52,619 bases of DNA from Oscillospiraceae bacterium (GTDB taxonomy: Bacteria > Bacillota > Clostridia > Oscillospirales > Oscillospiraceae). The first letter of the stretch is position 1. Each line of letters begins with the position of its first letter. A program made the position numbers and the translations under genes. The stretch is taken from the NCBI GenBank assembly GCA_015068305.1, contig SVKV01000013.1:1-52619 (forward strand), read 5' to 3'. The notes below the pieces were generated by a model, which had not been told where the DNA came from, did no database searches, and saw nothing but the letters and a program-made list of their open reading frames with translations. Below, in pieces: positions 25,746 to 33,890 of the stretch.

Positions 25746-25773
25746 AAGCAGGGAAGTCATGCGACTTCCCTGC
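25746..25773 (-). terminator. Intrinsic terminator of the rubrerythrin gene
   Basis: On the minus strand GCAGGGAAGTC pairs with GACTTCCCTGC around GCAT, followed by TTTTTGC. Confidence 0.85.
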
Positions 25774-25818
25774 CTCCTGTTTCTTTTTCAGAAGTCGCAG
25801 CGGGCAACTTACAGATTC

Positions 25819-26409
25819 TTACTTGAAGTAACGGTCCAGCAGACCCTTCAGTGCGACGCCGTGGCGGGCCTCGTCGCGGGCCATCTCATGGACGGTGTCG
25901 TGGATGGCATCCAGGCCGTTCTTCTTGGCGCAGACAGCCAGATCGAACTTGCCCTGGGTTGCGCCGAACTCGCAGTCAACGCGCCATGCCAGGTTCTTCT
26001 TGGTGGAAGCCTTCATGTTGGGCTCCAGATCCTCGCCCAGCAGCTCAGCAAACTTTGCTGCATGCTCAGCTTCTTCATAGGCAGCCTTTTCCCAGTACAG
26101 GCCGATCTCGGGGTAGCCTTCCCGGTGGGCGATCCGGGCCATGCACAGGTACATACCGACCTCGGAGCACTCGCCCTGGAAGTTGGCCATGAGCTGCTCG
26201 AAGATGTACTTCTTGTCTTCGTCGGAGATGTCGGGGTTGTTCTTGACGGTCTTGGCGTAAACACCGTACTCATGGGTGGCAGCCAGCTTGCCCTCTTCCA
26301 TTACCTTGAACTTGGAACCGGGGACCTTGCACAGGGGGCAGCGGAAATCTTCGGGCATAACCTCAGCTTCGTGAACGTAACCGCAGACGGGGCAGACAAA
26401 CTTCTTCAT
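25819..26409 (-). CDS. Reverse rubrerythrin (NADH peroxidase type)
   Basis: A 196-residue peroxide-reducing protein. The rubredoxin domain is N-terminal (Cys6, Cys9, Cys24, Cys27: [23 protein letters not shown]), the arrangement called reverse rubrerythrin in Clostridia. The ferritin-like diiron domain follows (about 45-190) with ligands in [31 protein letters not shown] and [18 protein letters not shown]. It reduces H2O2 or O2 with electrons delivered through rubredoxin/flavin reductases such as the one encoded nearby. Start ATG 26409 follows GGAGG; an ATG five codons earlier lies inside the ribosome binding site. Directly downstream of perR. Confidence 0.92.
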   Translation of the reverse strand: MKKFVCPVCGYVHEAEVMPEDFRCPLCKVPGSKFKVMEEGKLAATHEYGVYAKTVKNNPDISDEDKKYIFEQLMANFQGECSEVGMYLCMARIAHREGYPEIGLYWEKAAYEEAEHAAKFAELLGEDLEPNMKASTKKNLAWRVDCEFGATQGKFDLAVCAKKNGLDAIHDTVHEMARDEARHGVALKGLLDRYFK

Positions 26410-26484
26410 AATATAATCCTCCAAATTTTAATTTTTAAAGTAGTAGATTTTGAATTTATATGGATCGGGCATTGCCCGGGATCC

Positions 26485-26880
26485 TTAAGTGTGGGCCAGG
26501 CATTCCCGGCAGGTGCCGGTGAAGCTCAGGCTGCAGCTTTCTGTGCGGCCGCCGGTATGACGGTTCACATCGGCGGTGAGACTTTCGGGAATGATCATGC
26601 CCGGCAGATCGTCCACCTTGTGACAGGTGCGGCAGATGAAGTGGACATGGGGTTCGGTGTCGGCATCAAACCGTTCCACACCGCCTACGGTGCCGACGCT
26701 GATGACCAGGCCCTGCTCCTTGAAGAGAGCCAGATTCCGGTAGACTGTACCCAGAGAGATGTCCGGGTATTCAGCTTTCAGCTGGGCGTGGACCCATTCG
26801 GCGGAGGGGTGGGTGGTTGTGGAGCGAAGGCAGTTGAGAATCGCTTCGCGCTTTTTGAAGTGTTTCGATCTTGGCTCCAT
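26485..26880 (-). CDS. perR: Fur-family peroxide-sensing regulator (PerR-like)
   Basis: A 131-residue Fur-family protein. The N-terminal winged HTH (about 1-80) contains HPSAEWVHAQLKAEYPDISL and GTVYRNLALFKEQGLV. The dimerisation domain has HVHFICRTCHKVDDL and the C-terminal CRECLAH, whose paired CxxC motifs hold structural zinc. Position immediately upstream of rubrerythrin supports PerR rather than Fur or Zur. ATG 26880 follows GGAGGT; a GTG two codons earlier overlaps the ribosome binding site. The first residues are basic (EPRSKHFKKRE). Confidence 0.82.
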   Translation of the reverse strand: MEPRSKHFKKREAILNCLRSTTTHPSAEWVHAQLKAEYPDISLGTVYRNLALFKEQGLVISVGTVGGVERFDADTEPHVHFICRTCHKVDDLPGMIIPESLTADVNRHTGGRTESCSLSFTGTCRECLAHT

Positions 26881-26927
26881 AGGCACCTCCTTGCTCGTAT
26901 TTAGGAATCACTCTTGTTTACATCCAC

Positions 26928-26956
26928 ATAGTAGCATATGGATTTCTATTTGTCAA
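26928..26956 (-). promoter_or_regulatory. perR promoter
   Basis: On the minus strand TTGACA (26956-26951) and TACTAT (26933-26928) are 17 bp apart. AT-rich sequence CGAATAATTCCTATT just upstream has a weak Per/Fur-box look, but I cannot assign a box with confidence. Confidence 0.7.
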
Positions 26957-26995
26957 TAGGAATTATTCGCATTTAGAAAAATATTTTTTGAGGAA

Positions 26996-27356
26996 GGTAA
27001 ATTGGAGTTTATCGATCAGTTGCTATGGCGCGGGAGCGCCCTGCCTCCCTCTGACGAGGGAGGTGCCCCGAAGGGGCGGAGGGAGAGAAACAAGTTGCAA
27101 AGACTTAGGTTTTCTCTCCCCCAGTCAGCTTCGCTGACACATAGTCATATGTGCGATTGCCTCCGGCAATCGTTTCATTTGAGGTCGCTTTGCTACCCTC
27201 GTCAGAGGGGGCCTTTGGGGTGCGGTGCTTGACGGAACGACGTACTGTAATTTGGTCACTGCAGGAACGATACCGAGCGGGTTTGGGCAGTTACGACAGC
27301 TACCGCACCGAGCACGCATTGTCCGCGGCGACTCGCCGCCAAACTGTAATTTGAAT
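26996..27356. repeat. Intergenic repeat with inverted CCCTCTGACGAGGG ends, bounded by the shared border
   Basis: Left border AAATTGGAGTTTATCGATC (26999 region) and right border CCAAACTGTAATTTGAAT (about 27338-27356). Inside, CCCTCTGACGAGGG near 27051 and CCCTCGTCAGAGGG near 27197 are inverted, enclosing a GGGGCGGAGGGAGAG... core with several hairpins. Then comes GTCACTGCAGGAACGATACC, the GATACCGAGCGGGTTTGGGC module. Non-coding; the few short ORFs are low-complexity translations of the repeat. Confidence 0.65.
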
Positions 27357-27420
27357 CGCCTTGCATTTGGGGATTTGAAGCAGTATAATAAAAATATCAG
27401 TAGAAAAAGAGGCGAAGAGA

Positions 27421-29076
27421 ATGAAGAACACTGTGAAAGTCCTGCTGTCGGTGATGCTTGTTGTGGTGATCCTCGGCGCCGCTATTTTTCTTACCCCATG
27501 GATTCCGGTGGGGGATGGCATATGGTCTCCTCTGGATGTGATGATGTATGAGGGGTCCATCGAGTTTTTTTCCGAACCGGAGCCGACGGAATGGCCTGCC
27601 GATCCGGAACCCACAGTGCCACCTGCGGAGCCATCTACGGAACCGCTGATGGAGCCACCTACGGAACCGCCGATGGAGCCACCTACGGAACCGCCTTACG
27701 GTCCGGCGGTCATCAGTGATGTGGAATGGGAGAATCTGGCTCTGCGCGCTGAGATTTCCACCATGGAGCAGGCAAGAGAGTACTTTGATACCAGATTTAC
27801 CAATTTGATCATGGGCGTATATTATGCGGATGATCGGCTTGACTACTATTGGATTGAAAACGGCTATACCCAATCTCTCAACCCGTCGGATTGGGTTATG
27901 GATCGGGCCGCTGTTGCCAACGGCATTACCTATCTGCTCAGCGACGATATGGAGATTTATACGGTCATCGGCTTCCGTCATAACAGAGGCTCCGTCGATC
28001 TAACCGGTACGCCCGTGCTGGCCATCAACTGTATCAAGACCGAGGATGGCTATGAGTTTATCGATCCTGTCAAGGGAATGCAGGGCGATGTGGGAAGCCG
28101 TTATGGCGCGATTTTGCCGGAGGCAACCGTTTCTTCCATTGATGAGTATGTGGACCTGATCACTTCCGACCCGGAGATTTTTAAAACATTGGACTTCCTT
28201 TATATGTTCAAGGACGGCACACGGATTGAGTATTATGTGGATGAACAGGGTATTTCCACCCTGCGCTATCCCATGCAGAAATCGGTGTACCAGAATCTGG
28301 ACAAGGACATGGCTGCAGCGCAGCTGGAGGCCAGGGCCCATATCAAGCCGGAGAATATTGATAAGTATCAGCTTTCCAAGGTGCTGGGCGGCACCACGCT
28401 GACACCGGAGCAGGCTTATGATCTGGTGTATGCAAAGCCGGAAGAGGTCAAAGAGGCGGTCAAGACCGCAGGCGATATGCTGATGTACATGCTGGCGGCC
28501 CAGATTGGCGATGTGGGTATGTGTAACTGTGACCAGTGGGGTGAGTACGTCTGGCATACCAATCTGACTGCAAAGGAAGTCATGTCGAAGAAAAAGGCCA
28601 ACTGCGGTTCCAGCGCCAACCTGGCAAACTACCTGCTGGAAGGCGACTATGAGGAAGTGGGCATCATTCAGCATGCCTACTACCGGGGTAATGGCGGCGG
28701 CCACGTGTATAACTACTTCCTCCACGAGGGCAAGTATTATATTGTGGACTTCAGCTGGTTTATTTCCAGAAACTATGCACCCTCCAACGATTTTCCGGTG
28801 ATGGCACTGGATTCGCTTGAGGCTTACGACGGAGAACTTGCAAACAAGCTCTATCGAAATGTCTCGCTGGTCATCGCCTTTACCTCCACCGGCCAGCATC
28901 TGCCCAATGTCTTCGGTGAGGACTACGGTGAGGACCCCTATCACTACTATGTGCCCGAAGGCGCAGCGTACACCGTATTGTATGAAGCCGGTGACGGATA
29001 TCTCATCGCGGAGATGCCCTTCGATAAGAAGTATCACGACTGGACAGTCTACTGGCCCGGCTATCAAGCACCCTAA
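27421..29076 (+). CDS. Secreted or membrane-anchored transglutaminase-like protein
   Basis: A 551-residue protein. An N-terminal membrane helix (about 5-25) is followed by a Pro/Glu/Thr-rich spacer with near-perfect repeats of PPTEPPME (about 52-94). The large extracellular part ends in a domain with Cys395 (KKANCGSSANLANYLLEG), His428 (GNGGGHVYNYFLHEGKYY) and Asp443 (IVDFSWF), which has the order and spacing of a transglutaminase/papain-like Cys-His-Asp triad. A thiol protease or crosslinker acting on the cell surface is the best guess. I do not recognise a named family. Weak ribosome binding site GAGGCGAAGAG. A terminator follows. Confidence 0.7.
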   Translation: MKNTVKVLLSVMLVVVILGAAIFLTPWIPVGDGIWSPLDVMMYEGSIEFFSEPEPTEWPADPEPTVPPAEPSTEPLMEPPTEPPMEPPTEPPYGPAVISDVEWENLALRAEISTMEQAREYFDTRFTNLIMGVYYADDRLDYYWIENGYTQSLNPSDWVMDRAAVANGITYLLSDDMEIYTVIGFRHNRGSVDLTGTPVLAINCIKTEDGYEFIDPVKGMQGDVGSRYGAILPEATVSSIDEYVDLITSDPEIFKTLDFLYMFKDGTRIEYYVDEQGISTLRYPMQKSVYQNLDKDMAAAQLEARAHIKPENIDKYQLSKVLGGTTLTPEQAYDLVYAKPEEVKEAVKTAGDMLMYMLAAQIGDVGMCNCDQWGEYVWHTNLTAKEVMSKKKANCGSSANLANYLLEGDYEEVGIIQHAYYRGNGGGHVYNYFLHEGKYYIVDFSWFISRNYAPSNDFPVMALDSLEAYDGELANKLYRNVSLVIAFTSTGQHLPNVFGEDYGEDPYHYYVPEGAAYTVLYEAGDGYLIAEMPFDKKYHDWTVYWPGYQAP

Positions 29077-29086
29077 AACGCTAAAG

Positions 29087-29119
29087 ACCCCGGAATGAAA
29101 ATTCCGGGGTTATCTTTTT
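29087..29119 (+). terminator. Intrinsic terminator
   Basis: ACCCCGGAAT pairs with ATTCCGGGGT around GAAA, followed by TATCTTTTT. Confidence 0.85.
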
Positions 29120-29120
29120 G

Positions 29121-29212
29121 CTGCCGCAGGAACGATACCGAGCAGAGTGAGCGGGTAACGACAACTGCCGCACGGAATACACACTGCCTGCCGGGGCACC
29201 CCGGTCTTAAAA
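29121..29212. repeat. Short intergenic repeat module
   Basis: Contains CTGCCGCAGGAACGATACCG, a diverged AGCGGGTAACGACAACTGCC and GCCTGCCGGGGCACCCCGG. It is a variant of the GATACCGAGCGGGTTAGGGC module at 21367 and 27250 (same strand) and 2553 and 17474 (inverted). Non-coding. Confidence 0.55.
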
Positions 29213-29299
29213 TTTTGTTAATTCCGCTTTTCCCGGTAGAAATCTTCAAAAGACTGTGTTATAATGCCCATAAGTATACCATAATGGAGAGATACGACT

Positions 29300-31381
29300 A
29301 TGCTGGAATTGCTGGCCCCTGCAGGGTCCATGGAGGCCCTCCAAGCCGCCGTTCAGAACGGCGCCAATGCAGTTTACTTAGGCTGCGGCATGTTCAATGC
29401 CCGCCAGAGTGCCAAGAATTTTACCCCCCAGACCCTGGTGGAGGCAGTCAAGTACTGCCACATCCGGGGTGTGGCGGTTCACCTTACCCTAAATACCCTG
29501 GTATCCGACCGGGAAATGAAGGAACTGTGCGATCTGATCCGCCATGCGGCCGTCGCAGGTGTGGATGCCTTCATTGTCCAGGATCTGGGCGTCATTCAGC
29601 TGTGCCGCCAGATCGCACCCCATGTGCCCATCCACGGCTCCACCCAGATGACCATCCACAGCCTTTCCGGCGTCCAGCTCTGCGCTGCCTGGGGCATGAG
29701 CCGGGTGGTGCTGAGCCGGGAACTGAGCCGGGATGAGATCGCCAAAATCTGTGCCGAATCTCCCATCGAGATCGAGGTCTTCGGCCACGGCGCACTGTGC
29801 ATGTGCTACTCCGGCCAGTGCTACCTGTCCGCTGCCATCGGCGGCCGGTCCGGCAACCGGGGCCGCTGCGCCCAGCCCTGCCGCCAGAGCTACGGCTACG
29901 GCCATTGGGAGAATAAGTACCCCTTAAGCCTCAAGGACAACTGCCTGGTAAACTATGTCAAGGAGCTGGAAGCGCTGGGCGTGGCTTCTTTGAAGCTGGA
30001 AGGCCGGATGAAGCGGCCCGAGTATGTGGCCACCGTCACGGGTGTCTACCGCCGGGCCATCGACGAGGGCCATGTCAGCCCCCTGATGATGGAGCAGCTG
30101 CATACCGCCTTCAACCGGGAAGGCTTTACCGACGATTATTACAAGGGCGAGACCGGTCCCCAGATGTTCGGCACCCGCAAGGACGAACGGGAGTCCGGCG
30201 CCTGGCTGAAGGAAGCCCGGGCTACTTACGAGGGCATTGAAAACCCCCTGGTGGATGTGAAATTCCGGGCGGTGGTATCCTCCGCAGGCTCCAGTCTGGC
30301 TGTTGCCGATGAAGCGGGCAATGTATGCACCGTCACCGGCCCCGTGCCGGAGGTCGCCCGGACCGTTCAGCTGGAAAGCGCGGCTCTGGCCCAGCGGCTG
30401 AGCAAAACCGGCGGCACGCCCTATCGCTGCGTGGAGGTCCGCACCCAGGTGGAGCCGGGTCTGGTCCTTTCCGCCGCTGCCATCAATGCCATGCGCCGGG
30501 ATGCGCTGAATCAGCTCACCGCCCTTCGGGGCCGCCGGGAGCAGAAGCAGGTGTTCCGTCCCCGGAAATTTTCGGAGGTCCCCGGCCCCAAGGGTATGCC
30601 GGGTCTGAGCATCCAGGTTACCGCCAAGGAGCAGCTGACTCAGAAGCTGCTGAAGCTGGAGACCGTGATGCTCTATGTGCCGCTGCATCTGCTGGACGCA
30701 GATCCGGAGCTGACCCAAAGACTTCTGAACCGCGGCAAGCTGGCTGCTGTGCTGCCCCGGATCATCCACGATAATGAAATGCCCCGGATCAAGGCTGCTC
30801 TGATGCGGCTGAAGGAGCTGGGACTTAAGGATGTTCTGGTGGGGAATCTGGGCCATCTGATCCCGGTCCGGGAACTGGGACTGCGGATCCGGGGTGATTT
30901 CGGTCTGAATATCTACAATTCCGGTGCCGTGGACATGACCCGGAAGCTGGAGTTTGCCAGCACCGCACTGAGCTTTGAGATGACCATGCCCCAGATCCGG
31001 GACGTGACCAAATCCACCCCCTGTGAGCTGCTGGTCTATGGCCGGATGCCCCTGATGGTCACGGAGAACTGCCTGTTCTACAACCGGACCGGAGAATGCA
31101 CCTGCAACCGGACAAGCCTGAAGCTCATCGACAAGACCGGCGCGGAATTCCCCGTCATCAAGGACGGCGACGGCTGTCGCTCTGTTCTGCTCAACGGCAA
31201 GAAGCTGAGCTGGCTGGACCGGCAGGAGGACCTGCAGCGCTTGGGCCTCTGGGCGACCCGCCTGTATTTCACCACGGAAAACCCCGGCGAAGTGGACCGG
31301 GTGCTCTCCGCCTATATCCATGCCGATCCCTTTGACCCCGGCGCCTGCACCAGAGGACTGTACCTGCGGGGCGTGGACTAA
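29300..31381 (+). CDS. U32-family peptidase / RlhA-like protein
   Basis: A 693-residue member of the U32 family. The N-terminal TIM-barrel-like part starts MLELLAPAGSMEALQAAVQN and includes the signature EVFGHGALCMCYSGQCYLSA followed by GNRGRCAQPCRQ; the clustered cysteines can hold an Fe-S cluster. A DUF3656-like C-terminal part (about 380-690) makes it the long form. Relatives include E. coli RlhA (23S rRNA hydroxylation) and older annotated collagenases; an RNA-modifying role is more likely than proteolysis. Preceded by GGAGAG. maf would follow directly but for the inserted four-helix-bundle element. Confidence 0.85.
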   Translation: MLELLAPAGSMEALQAAVQNGANAVYLGCGMFNARQSAKNFTPQTLVEAVKYCHIRGVAVHLTLNTLVSDREMKELCDLIRHAAVAGVDAFIVQDLGVIQLCRQIAPHVPIHGSTQMTIHSLSGVQLCAAWGMSRVVLSRELSRDEIAKICAESPIEIEVFGHGALCMCYSGQCYLSAAIGGRSGNRGRCAQPCRQSYGYGHWENKYPLSLKDNCLVNYVKELEALGVASLKLEGRMKRPEYVATVTGVYRRAIDEGHVSPLMMEQLHTAFNREGFTDDYYKGETGPQMFGTRKDERESGAWLKEARATYEGIENPLVDVKFRAVVSSAGSSLAVADEAGNVCTVTGPVPEVARTVQLESAALAQRLSKTGGTPYRCVEVRTQVEPGLVLSAAAINAMRRDALNQLTALRGRREQKQVFRPRKFSEVPGPKGMPGLSIQVTAKEQLTQKLLKLETVMLYVPLHLLDADPELTQRLLNRGKLAAVLPRIIHDNEMPRIKAALMRLKELGLKDVLVGNLGHLIPVRELGLRIRGDFGLNIYNSGAVDMTRKLEFASTALSFEMTMPQIRDVTKSTPCELLVYGRMPLMVTENCLFYNRTGECTCNRTSLKLIDKTGAEFPVIKDGDGCRSVLLNGKKLSWLDRQEDLQRLGLWATRLYFTTENPGEVDRVLSAYIHADPFDPGACTRGLYLRGVD

Positions 31382-31387
31382 ATGCAT

Positions 31388-31414
31388 AATGCAAAATGCA
31401 GAATGCAGAATGCA
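31388..31414 (+). repeat. Left 27-bp inverted repeat of the four-helix-bundle element
   Basis: Built of ATGCAAA/ATGCAGA units. Its exact complement lies at 31785-31811. It begins 6 bp after the U32 stop codon. Confidence 0.9.
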
Positions 31415-31427
31415 GAATGAGGGCGCT

Positions 31428-31781
31428 ATGAACGAAAATGTTATTGCTGACAAAAGTTTGGAGTTTGCCGTCAGAATTGTGAATTTGTACAAGTATCTGA
31501 CAAAGGAACACAGCGAATACATTATGTCCAAGCAGCTGCTGCGCTGCGATACAAGCATCGGAGCCAATGTGGCGGAAGCGCAGCGGGGACAGAGTATGGC
31601 AGACTTTGCAGCAAAAATGAATATTGCACTGAAAGAAGCCAACGAAACAGAGTACTGGCTGAAGCTTCTTTACAGAACTGAGTATTTATCCGAAGAACAG
31701 TATGGCAGTATGGATGCTGATATTCGGGAATTGTTAGGTATTTTGGTATCAATTTGCAGAACGAGCAACGCAAAAAAATAA
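31428..31781 (+). CDS. Four-helix-bundle protein (23S rRNA intervening-sequence family)
   Basis: A 117-residue protein of the S23/TIGR02436 four-helix-bundle family: KSLEFAVRIVNLYKYLTKEH at the N-terminus, SKQLLRCDTSIGANVAEAQR in the middle and ALKEANETEYWLKLLYRTEY later. The family was first found in intervening sequences inserted in Leptospira and Coxiella 23S rRNA and includes Avd of diversity-generating retroelements, where it is a basic scaffold. No reverse transcriptase or rRNA is here. The ORF fills a segment enclosed by a perfect 27-bp inverted repeat. AT-rich codon use differs from the GC-rich neighbours. ATG 31428 follows GAGGGCGCT. Confidence 0.88.
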   Translation: MNENVIADKSLEFAVRIVNLYKYLTKEHSEYIMSKQLLRCDTSIGANVAEAQRGQSMADFAAKMNIALKEANETEYWLKLLYRTEYLSEEQYGSMDADIRELLGILVSICRTSNAKK

Positions 31782-31784
31782 TTT

Positions 31785-31811
31785 TGCATTCTGCATTCTG
31801 CATTTTGCATT
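31785..31811 (+). repeat. Right 27-bp inverted repeat of the four-helix-bundle element
   Basis: Perfect complement of 31388-31414, starting 4 bp after the stop codon of the four-helix-bundle gene. In RNA the two arms would pair and loop out the whole ORF. Confidence 0.9.
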
Positions 31812-31827
31812 TACCTGAGGTATTGCT

Positions 31828-32397
31828 ATGAGTTTAATTCTTGCATCCGCATCACCCCGGCGCAGGGAACTTCTGGGTCTGTTCCGGATTCCTTTTACCG
31901 TCCGGGTGGCGGATATCGACGAAACCATGGACCCCGGGAAAAGCCCCTTTGACGAGGTGGCCCGGGTCAGCCGGCTCAAAGCCCTGGCGGTGGCGCGGGA
32001 AAAAGAGGACACCGTCATCGCCGCAGACACCATCGTGGTCTGTGAAGGACGGGTCCTGGGAAAGCCCCGCAGCGAGGCGGAGGCAGCCCGGATGCTGGGA
32101 CTTCTTTCCGGCCGGGATCACCAGGTGATGACCGGCGTGACGGTGGTCCAGGGAGAACGGGCCGAGACCTTCACGGAAGTGACGGATCTTCATTTCCGGG
32201 TCCTGTCTGAAAAAGAGATTGCAGATTATGTTGCCACCGGCGAGCCCATGGACAAGGCAGGTGCCTACGGAATCCAGGGGGGCGCAGCCCTGTTCTGCAG
32301 CCATATGGTGGGCGACTATTATAATGTGATGGGCCTTCCGGTATGCCGTCTGGGCGAGGTGCTCCGGGGTATGGAAGGACAAGGAGAGTTTGTATGA
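31828..32397 (+). CDS. maf: Maf-family nucleoside triphosphate pyrophosphatase
   Basis: A 189-residue house-cleaning pyrophosphatase that hydrolyses non-canonical or modified dTTP/UTP. Family motifs LILASASPRRRELL (4-17), ADTIVVCEGRVLGKP (about 66-80) and the C-terminal DKAGAYGIQGGAALF are intact. Ribosome binding site TGAGG. Its stop overlaps the mreC start (ATGA), the common maf-mreC arrangement, so it belongs to the cell-shape operon. Confidence 0.93.
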   Translation: MSLILASASPRRRELLGLFRIPFTVRVADIDETMDPGKSPFDEVARVSRLKALAVAREKEDTVIAADTIVVCEGRVLGKPRSEAEAARMLGLLSGRDHQVMTGVTVVQGERAETFTEVTDLHFRVLSEKEIADYVATGEPMDKAGAYGIQGGAALFCSHMVGDYYNVMGLPVCRLGEVLRGMEGQGEFV

Positions 32398-33296
32398 GAC
32401 ATTTATTCAGCACCCGGCTGCGGGTTATTCTGATCGTTGCGCTGGTGCTCAGCATCGCGCTGACCATCGTCAGCGGTGCGGTGAACCAGTCCATTCCCAG
32501 CCTGCTGGTCCAGGGCCTGCTGGCCCCTCTGAAGGCCGGTGCCAATGCGCTGACGGCCCAGGCGGAGCAGTTCTACGGCTACATGTTCAACTATGAATCC
32601 CTGGCCGCGGAGAATGAGGCCCTGAAGGCCCAGATTTCCGATATGGAGGACGAAGCCCGACAGGCAGACTCCTATCAGCGTGAGAATCAGCGTCTGCGCA
32701 AGCTCCTGGATCTGACCTCTGTCCGGGAGGATTTCGTGCTGGTGGATGCCTACGTCATCGCCTGGTCCTCCACCGACTGGTCCTCCACCGTGACCATCAA
32801 CAAGGGCACCGATGCAGGCATCGGCCTTGATATGTGCGCCATCACCGCCAACGGCGAAGTGGTGGGCCTCGTCACCGAGGTCGGCAGCAATTTCGCCGTG
32901 GTCAAGACGGTTCTGGACTCCTCTCTGGAAATTTCCGCAACCATCGCCTCTTCCGGCTACCGCGGCATGGTCCAGGGCGGCTACACCGACGGCCGGAAGG
33001 ATCTGCTTCGGATGGACTATTTACCCTCCGGCGCCATCATCCGCAACAATGACCAGGTGGTGACCTCCGGTTCCACCGTGTACCCCCGGAACCTGATCAT
33101 GGGCAGCATCATCGATGCTGGCTTTGACGAAACCGGCGTTGCCAAGTATGCCATCCTGGAGCCTGCGGCGGATATGGGCCGCCTGGAGCAGCTGTTTATC
33201 ATCACCGACTACACCACGGAAGTCACCGGCGGCAGCAGCAAGCCTGCCGAGCCGGCGGCCACCGAGGCTCCCGAAAGCACCGAGGGCGTGGGGTAA
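32394..33296 (+). CDS. mreC: Rod shape-determining protein MreC
   Basis: A 300-residue bitopic protein. The N-terminal helix (about 8-28, VILIVALVLSIALTIVSGAV) is followed by a coiled coil (about 65-105, LAAENEALKAQISDMEDEAR) and the beta-barrel extracellular domain with TINKGTDAGIGLDM and GEVVGLVTEVGSNFAVVKTV. The tail is rich in Pro, Ala and Glu. MreC organises PBP2 and the elongasome. ATG overlaps the maf stop; the operon continues with mreD and mrdA. mreB is not in this window. Confidence 0.94.
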   Translation: MRHLFSTRLRVILIVALVLSIALTIVSGAVNQSIPSLLVQGLLAPLKAGANALTAQAEQFYGYMFNYESLAAENEALKAQISDMEDEARQADSYQRENQRLRKLLDLTSVREDFVLVDAYVIAWSSTDWSSTVTINKGTDAGIGLDMCAITANGEVVGLVTEVGSNFAVVKTVLDSSLEISATIASSGYRGMVQGGYTDGRKDLLRMDYLPSGAIIRNNDQVVTSGSTVYPRNLIMGSIIDAGFDETGVAKYAILEPAADMGRLEQLFIITDYTTEVTGGSSKPAEPAATEAPESTEGVG

Positions 33297-33302
33297 AGAG
33301 CC

Positions 33303-33890
33303 ATGGCAAGGAAAAGAAAAGTTTATGAATTCAAGCCGGACCGGCAGGGCACCAGCTTTTTCAAGCGGCTCTACATGACCCGGCTCCAGCGCAGACAGAT
33401 TCTGAAGTGGTTTTCCCTTGCAGCACTGTGCGTGCTGCTGCTGACGGTGCAGGATGTGATGATGAGTCAGATCCGCATCAGCGGCGCCACCACGGATCTG
33501 GCCGTGTGCGCCATTTTCCTCATCGGCCTCTACGAAGGCACGGAAAACGGCAGCCTCTTTGCGCTGATCGCATCCATTGTGTATCTGTTCTCCGGGTCCT
33601 CTCCCGGAGCCCAGTGCATCGCCCTGATCTCCTGCACCACCGTGGGCCTCAATCTGCTGCGGCAGATCTACTGGCGGCGCAGCAGCGGATCCATCCTGCT
33701 GTGCACCTGCACAGCCATCACCATCTATGAAATGCTGAATTTTCTCTTCGGCATCTTCGTCGGCAGCACCATCTGGGACCGGTTCGGCGTTTTCGTCCTG
33801 GTGGCGGTATTCACCTGTATCACCGCCCTCCCCCTGTACCCCCTGGTGAAGCTGATCAGTAAAATCGGAGGAGACACATGGAAAGAGTAA
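33303..33890 (+). CDS. mreD: Rod shape-determining protein MreD
   Basis: A 195-residue membrane protein with about five helices after a basic, charged N-terminus (RKRKVYEFKPDRQG). Sequence conservation in MreD is weak, so the call rests on size, topology and its place between mreC and the PBP2 gene. It overlaps mrdA by 13 bp. Confidence 0.85.
   Translation: MARKRKVYEFKPDRQGTSFFKRLYMTRLQRRQILKWFSLAALCVLLLTVQDVMMSQIRISGATTDLAVCAIFLIGLYEGTENGSLFALIASIVYLFSGSSPGAQCIALISCTTVGLNLLRQIYWRRSSGSILLCTCTAITIYEMLNFLFGIFVGSTIWDRFGVFVLVAVFTCITALPLYPLVKLISKIGGDTWKE

Noticed and set aside
31428..31781. Four-helix-bundle gene as Avd of a diversity-generating retroelement
   Set aside because: No reverse transcriptase, template repeat or variable repeat lies nearby, and the flanking inverted repeats fit an intervening-sequence-like unit better.
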